Shown here in pieces: positions 15,093 through 18,942 of a stretch of DNA of 18,942 nt; the first letter of the stretch is position 1, and every line of letters starts with the position of its first letter. Location of the stretch: positions 1 to 18,942 of the forward strand of contig JAQTLI010000006.1 of NCBI GenBank assembly GCA_028714995.1. The letters are read 5' to 3'. This DNA comes from Methylobacter sp. GTDB taxonomy: Bacteria > Pseudomonadota > Gammaproteobacteria > Methylococcales > Methylomonadaceae. The position numbers and the translations under genes are program-made. Under the pieces are notes generated by a model that saw nothing but the letters and a program-made list of their open reading frames with translations, was not told the DNA's origin and searched no databases.

Positions 15093-15721
15093 TTATCCAC
15101 TGAGTAAAGCTATTAAAGAGGGTTCATTTAGTTGATATTTTGGGTAATCCATACAAATCAATGCAGATGGTGATTTTCAGAGATTTTTTGACATAATGCA
15201 AAGCCAAAACTTTGCAAAGCAATCATGAACCTCAAACCCTCCAAACTTAATACCGACTTAAAAACTTTTTGCCCAAGGCGCCAATGTACTTGCTATTAAT
15301 CTTTGAATAACAGCTAACAGCCTAACTAAAGATGGCAAGGAATGATGGAATTACTCGCCAGATGTTTTACTGTACAAAAGACAAACAATGTTTTTCTGAA
15401 ACGGGTTACTGTGGTTTATTTGGCTAACATGGCAGCTTTAAAGAATATGAACAAATGTGCAAGCTAAGCTGCTATGGCATTGAATTGGCTCAAGAGGCAT
15501 TAAACTCATGGAGATTCTTATTTGTGGCGCTTATTAGGGTAACTCGCTGATAAAAATCAACCTGCACTGATTTGTAGGTACTTCCCTATTTTGAGACGCG
15601 TATGTGAAATAAACTTCATTCAATGTTAAAAGGCTTCCCTATTTAAAAACAGATATAGATGGGCATAAGCGGTCTCTTTAAGCTTTTTTCTTCTTCAATC
15701 AAAAATAATTTGAGAATCAAC
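15093..15721. other. 629-nt gap between the sulfurtransferase and hcnA
   Basis: No gene, tRNA or repeat array is visible. The DNA is AT-rich and full of short stops in all frames. I looked for a TTGAT-N4-ATCAA Anr/Fnr box, which controls hcnA in Pseudomonas, and found none, only single half-sites such as ATCAA near 15699. I cannot place an hcnA promoter with confidence. Confidence 0.5.
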
Positions 15722-16036
15722 ATGACAGAGATAACTCGTCTATATGATATCCAACCTATTGGCCCAATAAACTTTCCTATATTGGTTGACAATAACCAAG
15801 TTATGGTTATGTCCGGCGAAACAGTGCTGAGTGTTCTTACTGCTATTGGTCTTCGCACAATTTCCGAAAACGATAATTATCAAGAATTGGGTTTTTATTG
15901 TGCTATGGGTGTCTGCCATTCCTGTCACGTACAAATCAATGATAGGTACAAACGACGGGCATGTTTGACTTTAGTTAGACCTGACATGGTTGTAGTAACT
16001 AAGGTAAATCGCATCAAGAAAGAAGGGTTAAAATGA
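15722..16036 (+). CDS. hcnA: Hydrogen cyanide synthase subunit HcnA ([2Fe-2S] protein)
   Basis: From ATG 15722 the product is 104 aa, the length known for Pseudomonas HcnA. The frame is open from an ATG at 15659, but that start adds 21 residues absent from the family and has no ribosome site. The ferredoxin-like cluster motif is clear: C-x4-C-x2-C-x12-C in CAMGVCHSCHVQINDRYKRR followed by AC and LTLVRPDM. This small iron-sulfur subunit passes electrons from the flavin subunits during oxidation of glycine to HCN and CO2. Its last codons overlap the hcnB start (ATGA at 16033), so translation is coupled. Alone it could be the small subunit of another glycine or opine oxidase, but the neighbours settle it. 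Confidence 0.9.
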   Translation: MTEITRLYDIQPIGPINFPILVDNNQVMVMSGETVLSVLTAIGLRTISENDNYQELGFYCAMGVCHSCHVQINDRYKRRACLTLVRPDMVVVTKVNRIKKEGLK

Positions 16037-17433
16037 ACAAAAATTATCCTGTTATCGTGGGCGGCGGCCCAGCAGGGATCGCGGCTGCATTTGAACTCGT
16101 CAGCAATGGAGTAAACTGCACCTTGTTAGACGAGTCTCCGCGCGTGGGTGGTGTAATGTTCCGTGGGCCTTATCGTCAAGGTGTCAAGTTAGACTATCTG
16201 GGGATTAAATTTCGCCATAGCATGGAAGCCTTGCACGCACAATTTGCATCTGTCCAGAATAAAGTTGACCTGCAGTTGAATACACGAGTTGTAGGAGTTG
16301 GCTCAAACTCTCGAGTGATTGCCCTCAATAATGACGAGAGAATAAAAGAAATTCCATTTTCTGAAATGATCATCACGACTGGCTGTCATGAGCGCAGTAT
16401 ACCATTCCCTGGCTGGATGTTACCTGGAGTTTCCTTGCTAGGTGGTGTACAGCTTCAAATTAAGAGCGGTGTTGTGAAACCCATGGGGCGCACCGTTGTG
16501 GTTGGTAGCGGTCCACTCTTACTCCAAGTGTCTTGTCAGCTTGTCATGTCAGGAGCGGAGGTCGTAGGCGTGTATGAAGCAAGTCAATTCAGTAAACTTG
16601 CTCGCGAATTCATCTCTCTAAGTAACAAACCACAGATGATTCTGGATGGGGTCAGTATGTTGTCCTACCTCAAAAGCAAGTGTATTCCCATACACTATGG
16701 CTGGGGTATTGTTCGTGCACTTGGCAAGGACGAACTAAACCAAGTCATGTTGGCTCCGTATGATCAAAACTGGTTTCATGACTTAAAGAAAAGCCATATC
16801 GTGGAAGCTGAAACTCTGGCTGTAGGGTACGGTTTGATACCTCGCACTCAACTCTCCCAGCAAATGGGTCTTTCCCATAACTACAACAACGATGGTTGCC
16901 TTACACCTACTATTGATCAATGGCAACAAAGCAGCCAGCGTGACATATACGTAGCTGGCAACTTAACCGGCATTCTAGGAGGTGAAGCCGCAGTTCTGCA
17001 AGGCAGAATTGCGGCTCTTGCAATCTTACGCAAGCGAAAAAACATTTCGAAAGAGATGGCTGAAGAACGCCGAGAACACTATAAGACAAAACTCATTCGA
17101 GTCATGAGGTTCCGTCAAGGTATTGATAGATATTCTTTCCGTGGCCCCGGGTTGTTGAGCTTACCAGATGCGGCTACCATTATTTGCCGCTGTGAGCATG
17201 TCATCCGTAAAGATATTGATAACGCGATTAATCAAGGAGTGGAGGATCTTACTTCTCTTAAGATGCGTACCCGTGTGGGTATGGGCGACTGTCAGGGTGC
17301 AATGTGCGTGGGCTATTGTAGCGATCGTCTTCGCCAAGAAACTGGACGAAAAGATGTAGGATGGATTACCCCACGTTTTCCTATTGATCCGATACCTTTT
17401 AGTGCGTTTGAAGTAGCAAAAGAGTTATCCTGA
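16033..17433 (+). CDS. hcnB: Hydrogen cyanide synthase subunit HcnB
   Basis: A 466-aa flavoprotein, close to the ~464 aa of Pseudomonas HcnB. The N-terminal FAD site is GGGPAG (10-15). A second nucleotide-binding loop, GSGPLLL, is at 158-164, and the C-terminal flavin-closing segment is VAGNLTGILGGEAAVLQG (307-324). The C-terminal domain carries a BFD-type [2Fe-2S] motif: C385-x-C387 and C420-x4-C425. HcnB forms the membrane-associated synthase with HcnA and HcnC that oxidises glycine. The gene overlaps hcnA by 4 nt, and hcnC begins 1 nt after its stop. The closest alternatives are opine or amino-acid oxidase large subunits, but the hcnC next to it supports cyanide synthase. Confidence 0.92.
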   Translation: MNKNYPVIVGGGPAGIAAAFELVSNGVNCTLLDESPRVGGVMFRGPYRQGVKLDYLGIKFRHSMEALHAQFASVQNKVDLQLNTRVVGVGSNSRVIALNNDERIKEIPFSEMIITTGCHERSIPFPGWMLPGVSLLGGVQLQIKSGVVKPMGRTVVVGSGPLLLQVSCQLVMSGAEVVGVYEASQFSKLAREFISLSNKPQMILDGVSMLSYLKSKCIPIHYGWGIVRALGKDELNQVMLAPYDQNWFHDLKKSHIVEAETLAVGYGLIPRTQLSQQMGLSHNYNNDGCLTPTIDQWQQSSQRDIYVAGNLTGILGGEAAVLQGRIAALAILRKRKNISKEMAEERREHYKTKLIRVMRFRQGIDRYSFRGPGLLSLPDAATIICRCEHVIRKDIDNAINQGVEDLTSLKMRTRVGMGDCQGAMCVGYCSDRLRQETGRKDVGWITPRFPIDPIPFSAFEVAKELS

Positions 17434-17434
17434 C

Positions 17435-18658
17435 ATGAATAAAAAGTATGATGTTGTAATTGTAGGCGGAGGGGTGATTGGTGCAGCCTGTGCATATTAT
17501 CTCTCCAAGTGTAAGGGATTAAAGATAGCTCTGATTGATAGCAAACGATCAGGTAACGCATCTCGTGCTTCTGCGGGCGGCCTGTGGGCTATAGGTGAAT
17601 CAGTGGGACTGGGTTGTGGTGTGATATTTTCCAGAAAGTCTTCCTCAATCAATGTCAATGAATATGATCCCGTTGCAGCGAAAACTATAACACCACATAT
17701 ACTTCCTGAATGTTTTTTTAATCTAGCGCTAGCCTCTAACGCACTTTATCCTGCACTGCATGAGGAATTACGTGAAGTTTATGACGTTGATTTTAAATTC
17801 GAGGAAACCGGATTAAAGTTTGTGATGTACGATGAGGAGGATCGGCATTATGCCGAGCATATAGCCAGCAACATCTCGTATCTATCTAACAATTTGCGCT
17901 GGTTAGATCACAATGAATTACGTGATAGCGAACCATATATCAGCCATGAGGCAATTGGAGCGATCGAATTCCTTTGTGACCATCAAGTAAATCCCTTCCG
18001 ATTAACTGATGCTTATATTGAAGCGGCCCGTCAGAACGGTATAGATATCTACATGAACACGAACGTTACAAACGTTTTACGCGTAGGCCAGCGCGTTATG
18101 GGTGTAGTCACGGCGGAAAAAGGGGAAATCAGCTGCAATACTCTAATCAATGCCGCTGGCTCTTGGGCGGCTGATATCAGCGAATGGGCCACCGGTATCC
18201 GCTTACCGATCAAGCCGATTAAAGGTCAGATTGTCCTCTCTGAAAAATTACCCAGATTCCTTCATGGTTGTGTTACCACCAGCGACTGCTATATTGTCCA
18301 AAAAGATAATGGCGAAATACTTATCGGAAGCACTACTGAGGATGTAGGCTATGATACTGCTACCAGTTATCCAGAAATTGCAACGCTGGTAAAGGGTGCC
18401 ATGCGATGCATCCCTGAATTGAGACACACTAACGTCAAGCGTTGTTGGGCTGGATTACGCCCAGGAACACCAGACGAACTTCCGATTCTCGGCTTGTTAG
18501 ATGGTATGGATGGCTACATCAATGCATGTGGTCATTTTCGTACTGGCATACTGACTTCAGCTATTACAGGTGTAATAACACAAAGTATAGTATGCGGGGA
18601 GCCCATTCCTGTAGACATCACTCCGTTTCTAGCCACGAGATTTAATGGAGTTAATTAA
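17435..18658 (+). CDS. hcnC: Hydrogen cyanide synthase subunit HcnC
   Basis: A 407-aa FAD-dependent oxidoreductase of the glycine/D-amino-acid oxidase family. GGGVIG at 11-16 binds FAD. The block at residues 40-65 (starting GNASRASAGGLWAIGESVG) agrees almost exactly with my memory of Pseudomonas HcnC, as do EFLCDHQVNPFRL, INAAGSWAADISEWATG, TTSDCYIVQKDNGEILIGST and the C-terminal ACGHFRTGILTSAITGV. The gene follows hcnB by a single base. Together with HcnA and HcnB it oxidises glycine to HCN and CO2 with electrons passed to the respiratory chain. The segment after residue 65 is shorter than in Pseudomonas, which accounts for the lower total length. I found no frame break. Confidence 0.95.
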   Translation: MNKKYDVVIVGGGVIGAACAYYLSKCKGLKIALIDSKRSGNASRASAGGLWAIGESVGLGCGVIFSRKSSSINVNEYDPVAAKTITPHILPECFFNLALASNALYPALHEELREVYDVDFKFEETGLKFVMYDEEDRHYAEHIASNISYLSNNLRWLDHNELRDSEPYISHEAIGAIEFLCDHQVNPFRLTDAYIEAARQNGIDIYMNTNVTNVLRVGQRVMGVVTAEKGEISCNTLINAAGSWAADISEWATGIRLPIKPIKGQIVLSEKLPRFLHGCVTTSDCYIVQKDNGEILIGSTTEDVGYDTATSYPEIATLVKGAMRCIPELRHTNVKRCWAGLRPGTPDELPILGLLDGMDGYINACGHFRTGILTSAITGVITQSIVCGEPIPVDITPFLATRFNGVN

Positions 18659-18731
18659 CCCAAAGAACAGTTTGTCCTGCGACCCCCTTGAAACCCTTGG
18701 TATAAAGTGGACCCCACTGTCCAGACAAGAA

Positions 18732-18785
18732 ATGTTAAAAAAGGAAATCGCAGCATTGCAAGAAAAAAGGAATGTTATCACTTGA
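18732..18785 (+). pseudogene. Possible IS3-type OrfA scrap
   Basis: Just after hcnC lies AAGTGGACCCCACTGTCC (about 18707-18724), like the end of some IS3-family elements, followed by a 17-codon frame MLKKEIAALQEKRNVIT, which resembles the C-terminal leucine-zipper part of IS3 OrfA. Too short to be sure. Confidence 0.25.
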
Positions 18786-18851
18786 CTTATGGAATGGCAT
18801 TTTACTAACTGATGTTACGCACTCGCCTCCCAAAAAACATATTATTTTGAG

Positions 18852-18942
18852 ATGGAAAAAGAAAAGCTAGAGTTATACACAGACTACCTGATCTGCAATA
18901 GTGGGTTTGCGACGGCGACCGGTTTGTCAGCGATGTTAGAAG
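18852..18942 (+). CDS. IS701/IS4-type transposase, N-terminus (3' end outside window)
   Basis: From ATG 18852 thirty residues can be read before the window ends: MEKEKLELYTDYLICNSGFA then TATGLSAMLE. This matches the conserved start of IS701/IS4-like DDE transposases (family pattern xLELYTDYLxxxFxxxTATGLS). The catalytic residues lie outside. The sequence GTTACGCACTCGCCTCC (about 18814-18830) just upstream is probably the element's left end. It marks an insertion ~150-190 nt after hcnC. Whether the element is intact cannot be seen. Confidence 0.72.
   Translation, partial: MEKEKLELYTDYLICNSGFATATGLSAMLE

Noticed and set aside
8551..15600. GGCGTCTCAGAAAA at 8553 against TTTTGAGACGC near 15586 as a transposon end pair
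   Set aside because: Only about 8 nt match before gaps are needed; too short to support over 7 kb.
15093..15658. A gene remnant in the gap upstream of hcnA
   Set aside because: All frames are broken by frequent stops, and no block of protein similarity is visible by eye.

Overview
The window reads as proteobacterial chromosomal DNA, most likely gamma- or betaproteobacterial. The support is an RND tripartite efflux operon with lipoprotein adaptor and OprM-type channel, a periplasmic-type gamma-glutamyltransferase, IS5- and IS701-type transposases, and an hcnABC-type hydrogen cyanide synthase operon that closely resembles the Pseudomonas one. The species cannot be fixed from the sequence. The first ~8.5 kb has fairly balanced base composition. 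From ~11.05 kb to ~16 kb the DNA is visibly AT-rich and poor in genes, which suggests a separate origin.

Layout. (1) 1-1305: the 3' end of a gamma-glutamyltransferase gene, then a Sfp-type 4'-phosphopantetheinyl transferase starting at TTG. (2) 1306-8468: a ~470-nt spacer holding one doubtful small ORF, a MarR regulator with its promoter and paired direct repeats, a decayed short-chain dehydrogenase remnant, and a three-gene RND efflux operon (adaptor, pump, channel) with overlapping ORFs. (3) 8469-11056: mobile-element debris. An internally deleted, frameshifted IS5-type transposase is followed by a TetR gene with a near-consensus promoter and two palindromic candidate operators, a protein of unknown function, and a polytopic membrane protein. 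IS5-like 18-nt inverted ends (17/18 matching) lie at 8686-8703 and 11039-11056 and bracket this whole segment. (4) 11057-12176: ~1.1 kb of AT-rich non-coding DNA with two near-identical ~220-230-bp tandem direct repeats and a third diverged copy. (5) 12177-14081: a second membrane protein that looks like a distant paralogue of the one at 10354-11040, a perfect 20-bp inverted repeat, and a secreted six-cysteine protein of unknown function. (6) 14235-18658: a two-domain rhodanese-type sulfurtransferase, a 629-nt gap, and hcnA-hcnB-hcnC. (7) 18659-18942: a possible IS3-type scrap and the start of an IS701/IS4-type transposase that runs off the window.

How the genes may work together. HcnABC makes HCN from glycine at the membrane. 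The rhodanese just upstream could convert cyanide to thiocyanate, so the right end looks like a cyanide production and self-protection module inside an IS-bordered AT-rich region. The MarR-RND block is a self-contained regulated efflux unit. The TetR block looks like an autoregulated switch controlling an unknown protein and a membrane protein.
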